Positions 1 to 8,030 of a stretch of 64,000 bases of DNA are shown here, piece by piece (position 1 is the stretch's first letter; each line of letters opens with the position of its first letter). Source of the stretch: JBHJGP01 sp050331695 (GTDB taxonomy: Bacteria; Pseudomonadota; Alphaproteobacteria; Geminicoccales; Geminicoccaceae); NCBI GenBank assembly GCA_050331695.1, contig JBHJGP010000017.1, forward strand, positions 62,001 to 126,000. The letters are read 5' to 3'. The position numbers were made by a program, and so were the translations under genes. Under the pieces are notes generated by a model. The model saw only the letters and a list, made by a program, of their open reading frames with translations, was not told the DNA's origin and ran no database searches.

Positions 1-123
1 CAACGCGCGCTTACCGTCGAGGCGAAAATGTTCAAGGCCCATGGCAGGTCCGTCATTTTGGTTCATGATGGCGGGAAAGCGATCACCCGGACCGCCGTTC
101 ATGCCAGCGAAAGCCTATGCTAG
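1..123 (+). CDS. 3' end of a hotdog-fold (PaaI-like) thioesterase, partial
   Basis: Forty codons are open from the window edge to a TAG stop at 121-123; the start lies upstream of the window. The visible tail (beginning LTVEAKMFKAHGRSVILV, ending HASESLC) has the alternating hydrophobic pattern of the last two strands of a hotdog-fold acyl-CoA thioesterase, where a 'basic-X-GR' turn precedes the final strand. This assignment rests on a short fragment, so the family is an inference. It probably forms a short operon with the downstream lactonase, 36 bases away. Confidence 0.45.
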   Translation, partial: QRALTVEAKMFKAHGRSVILVHDGGKAITRTAVHASESLC

Positions 124-159
124 CGGACCCTATGACGCTGAAGGAAGGGAGGAGATCTG

Positions 160-1065
160 ATGAAAGACTTCGAGATCGTCGATCCGGTCTTCAAGACGTT
201 CGTCATGCACCACGCGCCGCTCGAAAAGCTGGCCGGTGGCTTCCGCTGGACCGAGGGCCCGGTCTGGTTCGGCGACGGCGGCTATCTTCTGTTCAGTGAC
301 ATTCCGAACAACCGGATCATGCGGTGGAGCGAACGGGATGGGCTCGGCGTCTTTCGCGAGCCTTCCAACTATTCGAATGGACATACCCGCGACCGCCAGG
401 GCCGGCTGGTTAGTTGCGAGCATGGGGCGAGACGGGTCACGAGAACAGAGTATGACGGCACCATCACCGTTCTGGCCGACGGCTTCGACGGCAAGCGTTT
501 CAACTCGCCGAACGATGTGGTCGTCAAGTCGGACGATTCCGTCTGGTTCACGGATCCTCACTACGGCATCGCCACTGACTATGAGGGATTTCGCTCGGAG
601 CAAGAGCTTCCCTGTCAGGTCTACCGGCTGGATCCGGCGAGCGGCGAGCTCACGGTCGTCGCGAGCGATTTCGACTGCCCGAACGGCCTTTGTTTCTCCC
701 CCGACGAACGAAAACTCTACATCGCCGATACCGGGCGTTTCCATGATCTGGAAAGAACCCGGCATATGCGCGTGTTCGACGTAGGCGACGATGGCCGTTC
801 ACTCACCGGCGGCGAGGTCTTCTACGTGGTCGATGTCGGCGCGTCGGACGGCTTTCGCGCCGATGAAGATGGCAATATCTGGACCAGCGCCGGCGACGGC
901 GTTCATTGCATCAACCCGCAGGGCGAACTCCTCGGCAAAATCCTGGTGCCGGAGATCGTGTCGAACGTGACGTTTGGCGGCCCGCGCAAGAGCCGGCTTT
1001 TCATCTGCGGTACTACCAGCCTCTACACGGTGTTTGTCACCAAGCGGGGCGTCCAGTGGCCTTAG
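160..1065 (+). CDS. SMP-30/gluconolactonase family protein
   Basis: A 301-residue six-bladed propeller protein of the SMP-30/gluconolactonase/LRE family, which hydrolyses sugar lactones or related esters with a bound divalent metal. The family metal-site segments are visible: WTEGPVW near residues 30-36 (Glu), SPNDVVV near 117-123 and CPNGLCFSPD near 174-183 (Asn), and a later GASDGFRADEDGNIW segment (Asp). The ATG at 160 has a strong GGAGG about 7 bases upstream. No signal peptide is visible, so it is probably cytoplasmic. The exact lactone substrate cannot be told. A second, divergent member of this family lies at 26622-27518. Confidence 0.9.
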   Translation: MKDFEIVDPVFKTFVMHHAPLEKLAGGFRWTEGPVWFGDGGYLLFSDIPNNRIMRWSERDGLGVFREPSNYSNGHTRDRQGRLVSCEHGARRVTRTEYDGTITVLADGFDGKRFNSPNDVVVKSDDSVWFTDPHYGIATDYEGFRSEQELPCQVYRLDPASGELTVVASDFDCPNGLCFSPDERKLYIADTGRFHDLERTRHMRVFDVGDDGRSLTGGEVFYVVDVGASDGFRADEDGNIWTSAGDGVHCINPQGELLGKILVPEIVSNVTFGGPRKSRLFICGTTSLYTVFVTKRGVQWP

Positions 1066-1222
1066 ACGCGAGGTGTTCGGCAATCGCGCTTGGGCGCCGG
1101 CAGGTCTCGGAAAGCGAGGACCTTTCTCCACCGGGGAGCGCTTCAGCCTGGAATAGAGGTCCGGCTGCGGCGTCGTAATCCATGAGCGCATTGATTGTGT
1201 TCTACGCTTGGGAGACGACGCA

Positions 1223-1348
1223 ATGCTGAAGTCACAACTGGCCCTGGTCGCCGCTCTGCTCCTGCTCGCGAGCGTTCCCCTCGCCGCCTGTGATGGCGGT
1301 GGAGGCGGTGGCGACGCCCCGCAGGAACAGCCCCCCGCCACCCAGTAG
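1223..1348 (+). CDS. small lipoprotein, 41 residues
   Basis: A short ORF starts with ATG at 1223 preceded by GGAGA at 1211-1215 (7-base spacing) and ends at TAG 1346-1348. The peptide has a lysine near the N-terminus, about 18 hydrophobic residues and a lipobox LAAC with Cys23. After the cysteine comes a six-glycine stretch and a Pro/Gln-rich tail. A Rho-independent terminator follows at 1400-1430, so this looks like a single-gene transcription unit. I infer lipidation and outer- or inner-membrane anchoring. Function is unknown; very short lipoproteins of this type (LptM-like or entericidin-like) occur in many proteobacteria. Confidence 0.7.
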   Translation: MLKSQLALVAALLLLASVPLAACDGGGGGGDAPQEQPPATQ

Positions 1349-1399
1349 GCGGCCGATCGGGCCCAACTAAAAACCAGCGAACACACCTCGATCTAGTGA

Positions 1400-1430
1400 C
1401 CGCGTGGGCTGCGCCCGCGCGGCCCTTTTT
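1400..1430 (+). terminator. Rho-independent terminator after the small lipoprotein gene
   Basis: A 10-bp stem (1400-1409 with 1413-1422, one G-T wobble) closes a 3-base loop and is followed by CCC and five T residues (1426-1430). It ends the plus-strand lipoprotein unit and sits just beyond the stop of the convergent acetyltransferase gene. Confidence 0.85.
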
Positions 1431-1432
1431 CG

Positions 1433-1930
1433 TCATGGTTCAGCCGCCAACCATTTGTACATGATGATACCGTCGACCAGACCCTGGCTGGGGTGTTGGA
1501 AAGCCTTTTCCAAACGGCCGACCTGGCGAAACCCGAGCTTGAGCCACAGGGTGAGGGCCGCCAGGTTGGTTGCCACGACGAGATTGAACTGCATGGCCTT
1601 GAAACCGTGCCGGCGCGCTTCCTTCTGGGAGTGGAGACACATGGCTCGGGCGACACCGCGGCCGCGGGCTTTATCACTGGTGACATAGCCGCAATTGCAG
1701 ACATGGGCGCCGGGGCCGGCCTGGTTCGCCTTGATGTAGTAGGTGCCGACGATCTCTTCGTCGAGGCCCGCGATGTATGTCGCCACGGGCCGATCGAGCC
1801 AAAGCGCGCGGGCTTCGTTCTCGTCGATGTCCGGGCTCACGGCATAGGTCTCGCCGGCGGCGAAAACCGGCTCGAGGATCGACCAAATGGCCGGCCAATC
1901 TTTCTCCGTTGCGGGGCGGATCTGTGGCAT
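1433..1930 (-). CDS. GNAT family N-acetyltransferase
   Basis: A 165-residue acetyltransferase with the GNAT fold. The acetyl-CoA binding motif A is visible as KARGRGVARAM near residues 88-98, followed by the helix and strand carrying NLVVATNLAALTLWLKLGF, a common GNAT motif B region. The start chosen is the ATG at 1930 (MPQIRPATEKDW), because the frame upstream of it runs through the divergent ABC transporter gene and reads as low-complexity antisense. Acceptor substrate cannot be predicted. It is transcribed divergently from the ABC exporter, with an 87-base intergenic gap. Confidence 0.88.
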   Translation of the reverse strand: MPQIRPATEKDWPAIWSILEPVFAAGETYAVSPDIDENEARALWLDRPVATYIAGLDEEIVGTYYIKANQAGPGAHVCNCGYVTSDKARGRGVARAMCLHSQKEARRHGFKAMQFNLVVATNLAALTLWLKLGFRQVGRLEKAFQHPSQGLVDGIIMYKWLAAEP

Positions 1931-2017
1931 GGCGGTTCCGTGCAGGCGGTCGGAAGCGATCGTTTCTTGCAAGTCTGAAGCAGATCGTCGAGCTTGGCGC
2001 GGGTTCATTTTCGGGAG

Positions 2018-2923
2018 ATGGCGGCCTTGTCCTCGCCGGTGATCGAAGCTCGAGATCTCCGCAAGCTCTATGGTGAGCTGGAAGCGGTGAAGGGCGTCAA
2101 TTTTACCGTCCAGGCGGGAACTTGCACCGGTCTTCTGGGACCCAATGGTGCCGGCAAGACGACGATGATGCGCATGATCATGGGCCTGACCCGGCCGTCC
2201 GGTGGCGATCTGAGCGTTTTTGGCGAGCCCGCGCGGACCTTGGTTCGAGACTCCCAGCGGCGCATCGGGCTGGTGCCGCAGGAGGACAATCTCGATCCTG
2301 ACCTGAGCGTCGCCAACAATCTCTGGGTTTATGGCCGTTACTTCGGTCTGTCGGCGCCAGCCCTGGCCGAACGGGTGCCGGCACTTCTCGCCTTCGTCGC
2401 GCTCTCCGAAAAGGCCGACGCACCGGTGATGCAATTGTCCGGCGGCATGAAGCGCCGGCTGATCATTGCCCGGGCGCTGATCGGTGATCCGGAACTCGTG
2501 ATCCTCGATGAGCCGACCACGGGCCTCGATCCCCAAAGCCGGGTCCTGGTCTGGAAGAAGCTGCTGGCGCTCAGGGAGCAGGGCAAGACGTTGCTGCTCA
2601 CGACCCATTACATGGATGAGGCCCAGCGGCTCTGCGATTGGATCATCGTCGTCGACGGCGGCCAAATCCTGGATGAGGGTTCGCCACAGCAGCTGATCCG
2701 CTCGCATGTCAAGCGGAGCACCTTCGAGCTCACCAAGCCCGTCCCGGAAGCCGTCTGGATCAATGGCGAGGATCATGAGGATGTGGGCGACGCGATCTAC
2801 GTCTATACCGACGATGATGGCTTTGCCGAGCGCCTGCCGCCGGAAACCATCGTCTATCATCGGCCGAGCAATCTGGAGGATGTGTTTCTCCGATTGACGG
2901 GCCGTACGCTCCGCGACGGCTAA
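2018..2923 (+). CDS. ABC transporter ATP-binding protein (NodI/DrrA-like)
   Basis: About 301 residues. The ATPase core shows Walker A GPNGAGKTT near residues 41-49, signature LSGGMKRR and Walker B LVILDEPTTGLDP, followed by the switch histidine in LLLTTHYMDEAQ. After about residue 220 there is the C-terminal extension typical of ABC-2 exporter ATPases. The ATG at 2018 gives a normal N-terminus; an upstream in-frame TTG at 1994 is an alternative. It pairs with the ABC-2 permease starting 35 bases downstream. The order and sizes match the NodI-NodJ type of exporter for lipids, oligosaccharides or drugs; the substrate here is unknown and no nod genes are nearby. Confidence 0.93.
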   Translation: MAALSSPVIEARDLRKLYGELEAVKGVNFTVQAGTCTGLLGPNGAGKTTMMRMIMGLTRPSGGDLSVFGEPARTLVRDSQRRIGLVPQEDNLDPDLSVANNLWVYGRYFGLSAPALAERVPALLAFVALSEKADAPVMQLSGGMKRRLIIARALIGDPELVILDEPTTGLDPQSRVLVWKKLLALREQGKTLLLTTHYMDEAQRLCDWIIVVDGGQILDEGSPQQLIRSHVKRSTFELTKPVPEAVWINGEDHEDVGDAIYVYTDDDGFAERLPPETIVYHRPSNLEDVFLRLTGRTLRDG

Positions 2924-2958
2924 AGCCGGCCGACCATCAAGCAGAAGCGAGACCAATC

Positions 2959-3738
2959 ATGGCGACCCTGCCTGTCAACCGTTACAGCGGCGCGATCTGG
3001 TGGCGCCACGCCAAGGTGTGGCTGACCATGCTCTGGTCGTCCGTGGCGCAACATGTGTTCGAGCCGATCCTGTTTCTGTTCGCCTTCGGTTTTGGCCTCG
3101 GCGCGGTCATCGACGAAATGAACGGCGTCAGCTACCTGCATTTTGTCGTGCCCGGCATGATCGCCTATGCCGCCATGTTTTCGGCAAGCTTCGAATCGAC
3201 CGTCAGCACTTTCGCCCGCTTTCACATGCAACGGACCTGGGACGCCCAGCTGGCGACGCCCGTCACCTTGACCGAGCTGCTTTTGGGCGAGCTGATGTGG
3301 TCCGCCACCAAGGGGATGATCGGCGCCTGCTCGGTATTTATCGTCGGTGCTCTTTGGGCCGGATTGCCCGCGCCGGGCAATGCCCTTCTGGCCATGATTT
3401 TGGTGGCGATCGGCGCCATGGGCTTTGCCGCTTGCGGCCTGCTGGCCACGTCGTTCGCCAAGAGCTGGCAATTGTTCAGCTACTTCTTCACGTTTTGGGT
3501 GACGCCCATGTTCCTGTTCTCGGGAACGTTTTTCACGGTCGACCGATTTCCGGACGTGATCCAATGGCTGGCCTGGATCCTGCCGGCGACCCATCTGATC
3601 GCGGTCATTCGCCCCTTGATGCTGGATCTCGAGTTGAACCCGCTTTTGGCCTTCGGCCATGTCGCGTTTCTGATCGCGGCGGTGGTGATCCCGTTCCTGA
3701 TCGCCCGCCGCCAGTTCGCGAAGCGTCTGTTCGACTAG
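2959..3738 (+). CDS. ABC-2 type transporter permease (NodJ-like)
   Basis: A 259-residue integral membrane protein with about six hydrophobic segments, and the ABC-2 family hallmark near the C-terminal third (FWVTPMFLFSGTFF, then a PATHLI segment). It is the membrane partner of the preceding ATPase. Its TAG stop (3736-3738) lies inside a CTAG palindrome whose other strand supplies the stop of the convergent DUF6285 gene (3735-3737), so the two genes share four bases at their ends. Confidence 0.92.
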   Translation: MATLPVNRYSGAIWWRHAKVWLTMLWSSVAQHVFEPILFLFAFGFGLGAVIDEMNGVSYLHFVVPGMIAYAAMFSASFESTVSTFARFHMQRTWDAQLATPVTLTELLLGELMWSATKGMIGACSVFIVGALWAGLPAPGNALLAMILVAIGAMGFAACGLLATSFAKSWQLFSYFFTFWVTPMFLFSGTFFTVDRFPDVIQWLAWILPATHLIAVIRPLMLDLELNPLLAFGHVAFLIAAVVIPFLIARRQFAKRLFD

Positions 3739-4025
3739 TCTTTCGAGAGGCTTTTGACATAGCCCGGGCTGGCAACTTCCAGACGGGAGAGAACCGTCGT
3801 CTTAAGAGCATCGATATCAATGGCTTCGCCGGCACGGGCAGCCTTTGCCACTGACTCGTGGTCGCTCCAGGTAGGGAAACCGCCCGTATCCGCGGCCCGG
3901 GCACCGATAGCCAACGCGTTCGCGACCATCGCCGCCTGGAAACGGTCGTCGCCTTCCAACGACGGTTGGAGCGTCGAGCGCAGGACATTTCGGGCTTCGA
4001 GAAACAAAGACGCAATCAGGCTCAA
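3735..4025 (-). CDS. DUF6285 family small protein (LvaB-like partner of the kinase)
   Basis: A 96-residue protein in a minus-strand operon. The pattern LFLEARNVLRSTLQPSL followed by RFQAAMVANALAIGAR is characteristic of the DUF6285 family found beside aminoglycoside-phosphotransferase-like kinases. The start chosen is TTG at 4025, which overlaps the TGA of the kinase gene as TTGA and implies translational coupling. In the Pseudomonas levulinate pathway a similar small protein, LvaB, is needed with the kinase LvaA for phosphorylating 4-hydroxyacyl-CoA. I infer the same subunit role here. Longer N-terminal extensions in this frame would run through the kinase gene and are unlikely. Confidence 0.75.
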   Translation of the reverse strand: MSLIASLFLEARNVLRSTLQPSLEGDDRFQAAMVANALAIGARAADTGGFPTWSDHESVAKAARAGEAIDIDALKTTVLSRLEVASPGYVKSLSKD

Positions 4026-5026
4026 AGCAGGTCCCCGCTCTCGGTTTGCTCCATAATATCCCATTCCAGTTGCGGCAGGGTAAACTGGATGAGGGCGAGT
4101 TCCAGGCTGGCCTCGGCGCCCGAATAATGCCGCTTGGTCTGCATCAAAGCGATCACCGCCCAACGGATAGTGGCCATCAGTTGCCACGCCGGAAGCCGGT
4201 CACGGGGGATACGGCTTGACGATATCTCCTCATAGCCTGCCAGAAATGCTTCGACGCTGCCGACCCCGCCCGCCTGGCGTTGCCAGGCGCCAAAGCGCCA
4301 ACAGCGGGCCAAAAACCAGCTCACATCCTCCAGCGGATCACCGTATGCGGCGAATTCCCAGTCGAGGATCGCGGTCAGCCTGCCCTCATGAACCAGGTAG
4401 TTGCCCGTCCGGTAGTCGCAATGGAGGAGCGACAGACCGAACGGCTCAGGCGGGTGACGTTCGAGCCAGGAAAGACCGTATTCGATAACCGGTTGCGGTT
4501 CGTCGAGCTCGTCGAGGAAGTGGCGATACTCCGCGATCCGCCCAGCGAAGGGCGGGCCCTGGGGAAAAGGCATGAATTCGAGGGCAGCTTTCTCCGGTGA
4601 TACCTTGTGCAGCAAAGCGAGCTGGCGCCCAAGCTCGGCCGCGACGTCGTTGCCCCAAGAGCCCACGCGATCATCCCTGACCAGCTTGTGGCCCCGGGCT
4701 TCACCAGGCGCGCGCCGCATCAGATAGAAGGGCTTGCCGATGACCGACACATCATCGCAGAAGCGCATGGGCTCGGGCGCCTTGACGCCGGCTTCGTAAG
4801 CGATCTGGAGGACGGCATATTCCTGTTCGCGCGACCAACTGACGGCGATGCCCGACGGGGAGGACGTGCGCAAAACCAGCTCTTGGCGTTCGCCGCCGAT
4901 GGTGGCCGAAAGACCCCAGTTCTCTTGAATGGCGCCGCCGCCCAGCTTCTCGACCCCTGTAATCTCGACGGCGCCGCGGTCTCGCTCGCCCAGCCAGGCA
5001 GCGATCCGCTCAACGGGCAGGCTCAT
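4022..5026 (-). CDS. phosphotransferase family protein (ACAD10/LvaA-like kinase)
   Basis: A 334-residue APH/ChoK-fold kinase. The catalytic loop reads LLHCDYRTGNYLV (His, Asp and Asn of the Brenner motif) and the metal-binding segment reads AILDWEFAAYGDPLEDVSWF. N-terminal LGGGAIQENWG is the nucleotide-binding loop. The ATG at 5026 overlaps the stop of the upstream acyl-CoA dehydrogenase (ATGA), and the gene's own stop overlaps the DUF6285 start. This subfamily is the bacterial counterpart of the kinase half of ACAD10/ACAD11, which phosphorylates 4-hydroxyacyl-CoA so that a dehydrogenase-like enzyme can remove the phosphate. Substrate here is inferred from context. Confidence 0.88.
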   Translation of the reverse strand: MSLPVERIAAWLGERDRGAVEITGVEKLGGGAIQENWGLSATIGGERQELVLRTSSPSGIAVSWSREQEYAVLQIAYEAGVKAPEPMRFCDDVSVIGKPFYLMRRAPGEARGHKLVRDDRVGSWGNDVAAELGRQLALLHKVSPEKAALEFMPFPQGPPFAGRIAEYRHFLDELDEPQPVIEYGLSWLERHPPEPFGLSLLHCDYRTGNYLVHEGRLTAILDWEFAAYGDPLEDVSWFLARCWRFGAWQRQAGGVGSVEAFLAGYEEISSSRIPRDRLPAWQLMATIRWAVIALMQTKRHYSGAEASLELALIQFTLPQLEWDIMEQTESGDLL

Positions 5027-6222
5027 CCCCAAGCGAAAAACTCCCGGCCTTCGCTCATTAAATGGCGCGCCAAGACCATGCGATGGACCTCCGACGCGCC
5101 GTCCACCAGACGGGCCTGACGGGCGTAGCGGTACATCCACTCGAGCGACGTGTCCTTCGAGTAACCCCAGGCACCGGTTAGCTGGATCGCGGTGTCGACC
5201 GCAGTGTGAAGGGCGTCCGCGACCTGGATCTTGGCCATCGAAACTTCCTTTCGGGCGCGATCGCCCTGGTCGAGCTTCCAGGCGGCGCGCATGGTCAAGA
5301 GCCGGCCCACCTCGATCTGCATCGCCGCTTCACCGAGCGCCGTCTGAATGCTCTCCCGGTCGGCAAGCCTGAGACCGAAGGCCTGGCGTTCCTGAATGTA
5401 GCCGTCAGCGATCTCGAGTGCCCGCTTGGCCATGCCGAGCCAGCGCATGCAGTGGGTGAGCCGGGCCGTGCCCAGGCGGATTTGGGTCACCTTCATGCCG
5501 AGCCCTTCGCCCATCAGCACGTTTTCGACCGGCACCTCGAGCCCGTCGAAATTCAGCTCGCAATGGCCGCCATGTTCTTCGGGGCCCATGATCGGGATGC
5601 GCCGGACGAGCTCCCATCCCGACTGGTCGGCATCGAACATCATCGCCGTCAAGCCGCGCCTGGGGTCATCGGAGGTCCGCGCCAGCAGAATGAAGTGCTG
5701 CGCGCCTTGGGCGCCGGTGATGAACCATTTTCTTCCGGAGACGATGTAGTGATCGCCGCGCCGTTCGGCGGTGGTCATCATCATTCCGGCCGGATCTGAG
5801 CCCGAGCCAGGGTGGGGCTCGTTCATGACGATCGACGAGCGCACCCGGCCGTCGACGATCGGGTGCAGCCAGCGGTTTTTTTGGTCGGCGGTGCCGACCG
5901 CCTCGAGCACCTGCATGTTGCCGTCGTCGGGTGCTGCGCAATTTAACGCGACCGGGCCGAACAGCGACCGGCCCATCTCTTCGTAGAGAACCGCCATGCC
6001 GACCCGGTTCTGCCCCAGGCCGCCCCGTGCCCGCGGCATTTGCGGACACCAGAGGCCAGCGGCTTTGACCTCTTCCCGTAAATCCGCCAACAGCTCCTCG
6101 CGGATATGCTCACCAGCACCAAAGCTTCCGGCGTCAGCTTCCAGGGGAAGGATCCGCTCGGCAACGAACGCGGCGACCCGTAGGCGAAGATCCTCGAGCT
6201 CGGGCGTAAGGGCGAAATCCAT
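5023..6222 (-). CDS. acyl-CoA dehydrogenase family protein (ACAD10/LvaC-like)
   Basis: A 399-residue flavoprotein with the usual three domains: an N-terminal helical domain, a central beta domain containing VMNEPHPGSGSDPAGM and GRKWFITGA near residues 130-170, and a C-terminal helical bundle ending in LVDGASEVHRMVLAR, the FAD/CoA-interface motif. It lies 15 bases downstream of the SDR gene and its stop overlaps the kinase start. The pairing with an APH-type kinase matches the ACAD10/11 family, which acts on phosphorylated 4-hydroxyacyl-CoA. A simple alpha,beta-desaturation role is the alternative reading. Confidence 0.92.
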   Translation of the reverse strand: MDFALTPELEDLRLRVAAFVAERILPLEADAGSFGAGEHIREELLADLREEVKAAGLWCPQMPRARGGLGQNRVGMAVLYEEMGRSLFGPVALNCAAPDDGNMQVLEAVGTADQKNRWLHPIVDGRVRSSIVMNEPHPGSGSDPAGMMMTTAERRGDHYIVSGRKWFITGAQGAQHFILLARTSDDPRRGLTAMMFDADQSGWELVRRIPIMGPEEHGGHCELNFDGLEVPVENVLMGEGLGMKVTQIRLGTARLTHCMRWLGMAKRALEIADGYIQERQAFGLRLADRESIQTALGEAAMQIEVGRLLTMRAAWKLDQGDRARKEVSMAKIQVADALHTAVDTAIQLTGAWGYSKDTSLEWMYRYARQARLVDGASEVHRMVLARHLMSEGREFFAWG

Positions 6223-6237
6223 GAGTTCTTCCGTCCG

Positions 6238-6999
6238 TCAAAGCGGTGAGAGGAGATGGCCACCATCGACGGTGATCGTACTACCGGTCATGTAGCGCGA
6301 GGCATCGGACGCCAACAATAAAAGCGCGCCGTCCAGGTCGTCAGCCTCACCGAACCGTCTCTGCGGGATCCGCTTAACCATCGCCTGGCCGGCGTCGCTT
6401 TGAAGGAAATCGCGATTGATGTCGGTTTCGATGTAGCCGGGCGCGATCGCGTTCACCCGTATCTTGTGCCGGGCCCATTCGAGTGCCAGCGCTTTGGTCA
6501 TCTGCACGACCGCCGCCTTGCTGACCGCATATGAGGCGACGCGGCCGCCCACGCGAAAACCGAGGATCGAGGCGATATTGATGATCGAACCGGCTCGGTC
6601 AGTCTGGACCAGCGCTCGAGCTGCCCGGCGGGCGACCCGGTAGGGCGCGTTGAGGTTGACGTTGATGACGTCGGCAAAGGTGTCGGTGTCTGTTTCCATC
6701 GCTGTGCCGCCGGCGACGATACCCGCATTGTTGATGAGAATGTCGACCGGCCCGAAATGAGCCTCGACCTCGGCGAAGGCCGCTTCGACGCTCGCATCGT
6801 CGGTGACGTCCATGGCAATGGCGTGCGCTCGGTGACGACCCTTCGCCAGATCGCGGGCAAGATCCCGCAAGCGGTCCAATCTCCGCGCGGTTAACGCGAC
6901 CGCCGCCCCATTGTCGGCGAGCACGCGGGAAAAGTGGCTTCCCAATCCGCCGGACGCTCCGGTCACCATGGCGACGTGGCCCGAAAGATCCGCTCTCAT
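6238..6999 (-). CDS. SDR family oxidoreductase
   Basis: A 253-residue classical short-chain dehydrogenase. It shows the nucleotide-binding TGASGGLG near residues 14-21, NNAG, and the catalytic YAVSK, with a family-typical C-terminus (SRYMTGSTITVDGGH). It is the first gene of the minus-strand operon with the acyl-CoA dehydrogenase, kinase and DUF6285 protein. In the Pseudomonas lva cluster an SDR (LvaD) accompanies the same three functions, so a hydroxyacyl-CoA dehydrogenase role is likely but inferred. Confidence 0.92.
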   Translation of the reverse strand: MRADLSGHVAMVTGASGGLGSHFSRVLADNGAAVALTARRLDRLRDLARDLAKGRHRAHAIAMDVTDDASVEAAFAEVEAHFGPVDILINNAGIVAGGTAMETDTDTFADVINVNLNAPYRVARRAARALVQTDRAGSIINIASILGFRVGGRVASYAVSKAAVVQMTKALALEWARHKIRVNAIAPGYIETDINRDFLQSDAGQAMVKRIPQRRFGEADDLDGALLLLASDASRYMTGSTITVDGGHLLSPL

Positions 7000-7005
7000 C
7001 GAAAG

Positions 7006-7524
7006 TTATCCCTTCTGCCCCGGGCCGCGCTCCCGGCGGTTACGCAGTTCATCAAAGGTGCAGGGTCGAAAGTTCCAGACGTCCACACCGACATCGACCT
7101 GCCGGGGCACAGGCTTGAGTTTGCCGTGGCTGTGGCCGTGCAGGTTCCAACTTCCCTTACTCTGATCGCGCCAGCTTCGAAGCGGATAGTGACAAAGCAC
7201 CAGGAGAGTGTCACCGACCGTGATCTCGACTAGGCCGGCGACGCTGCGCCATCCCGCGGCGTCGCGCGTGCTTTGCGGATCGTTGTTGCCCCACACCAGA
7301 TGTTTTTCGCCGTTCAACGCCTGAAGCAGTCCCTCGGTCCGGCTTTGGTTATGGCGGATCGCGAGATCGCCCAGGTACCAGACGATGTCGCCAGGCGCGA
7401 TCGTCGCGTTCCAGATCTCGATCATCGCCTGGTCCATGGCATCGGTGCTGGCATAAGGCCGTCGGAACAGCCCGCGGGCGCCGCCATGGCCGAAATGATG
7501 ATCGCTGGTGAAGAACAGGGTCAC
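7006..7524 (-). CDS. metallophosphoesterase
   Basis: A 172-residue calcineurin-like phosphoesterase. Metal ligands are visible in order: SDHHFGH at residues 7-13, LGDLA near 50, GNNDPQ near 78, CHYPL near 110 and GHSHG near 128. The GNND in place of GNHD/E is the only departure from the canonical motif and is common in this small cytoplasmic group. The gene ends 6 bases upstream of the SDR gene, so it may head the same transcript. Substrate unknown. Confidence 0.9.
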   Translation of the reverse strand: MTLFFTSDHHFGHGGARGLFRRPYASTDAMDQAMIEIWNATIAPGDIVWYLGDLAIRHNQSRTEGLLQALNGEKHLVWGNNDPQSTRDAAGWRSVAGLVEITVGDTLLVLCHYPLRSWRDQSKGSWNLHGHSHGKLKPVPRQVDVGVDVWNFRPCTFDELRNRRERGPGQKG

Positions 7525-8030
7525 GGGCGTTAGCGATGAATTTGCGGAGAATGCCGCGAAAAGCCGAAACGAAAGACGGTGCCCATTAACGTCACCTTAA
7601 GCAGGCCGCGCTAGGTTGGCGCCCGGCTGATAAAGGCGGTCTACAAACCGCGAGATAAACAGCCCCACGATCGTGGTAGGTCAATCGTCCCATGGTGTTT
7701 TGTCGTTCTCGCACGCTTTCGTTCCAATTGATGCCGGCGCTGCTGGCGATGGTTTTCCTTCTGGCTACCGCCGCTGGCGCCCGGGTGCCAACCGATCAGA
7801 TGTTCGATCGGCCTGTGGTGAAGGGCCCGGTATCGCCAATGATCGGCCAGACGGATGTTCGGGCGGTCACACTGGCGCTTTAACAGGCGGCTCAGGACAT
7901 CGCGATCGTGGGGTTCGTCTTCTTTATATGTTGATGGGCCCACTTGGCCGTTGCCGCGAAATCGAGTGTTGTTCAGATCAATCGGGTGATTGGCATCCGA
8001 TTGATCGGGCCAGGGGCGGTCCGGTCCCGG
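7525..8030. other. 506-base region without a confident gene
   Basis: Between the metallophosphoesterase and the DoxX-like gene I see no well-supported gene. The only candidate is the 63-codon plus-strand ORF at 7692-7883, listed separately. A short inverted repeat (GCGGT, loop, ACCGC) lies near 7634-7649. The divergent promoter for the metallophosphoesterase operon should lie in the first part of this stretch, but no clear -35/-10 pair was recognised. Confidence 0.5.
7692..7883 (+). CDS. possible small exported protein, 63 residues
   Basis: The ORF begins with ATG at 7692 and encodes a short basic N-terminus followed by a hydrophobic core and an A-X-A-like site (MPALLAMVFLLATAAGA), then about 32 residues without recognisable motifs. 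That layout would suit a Sec signal peptide. Against it, there is no clear Shine-Dalgarno sequence and the opposite strand also has an open frame. I list it as tentative. Confidence 0.25.
   Translation: MVFCRSRTLSFQLMPALLAMVFLLATAAGARVPTDQMFDRPVVKGPVSPMIGQTDVRAVTLAL

Noticed and set aside
1931..2956. N-terminal extension of the GNAT gene up to 2956
   Set aside because: The extension crosses the whole ABC ATPase gene on the other strand and reads as its shadow; the family start MPQIRPATEKDW at 1930 is a good GNAT N-terminus.
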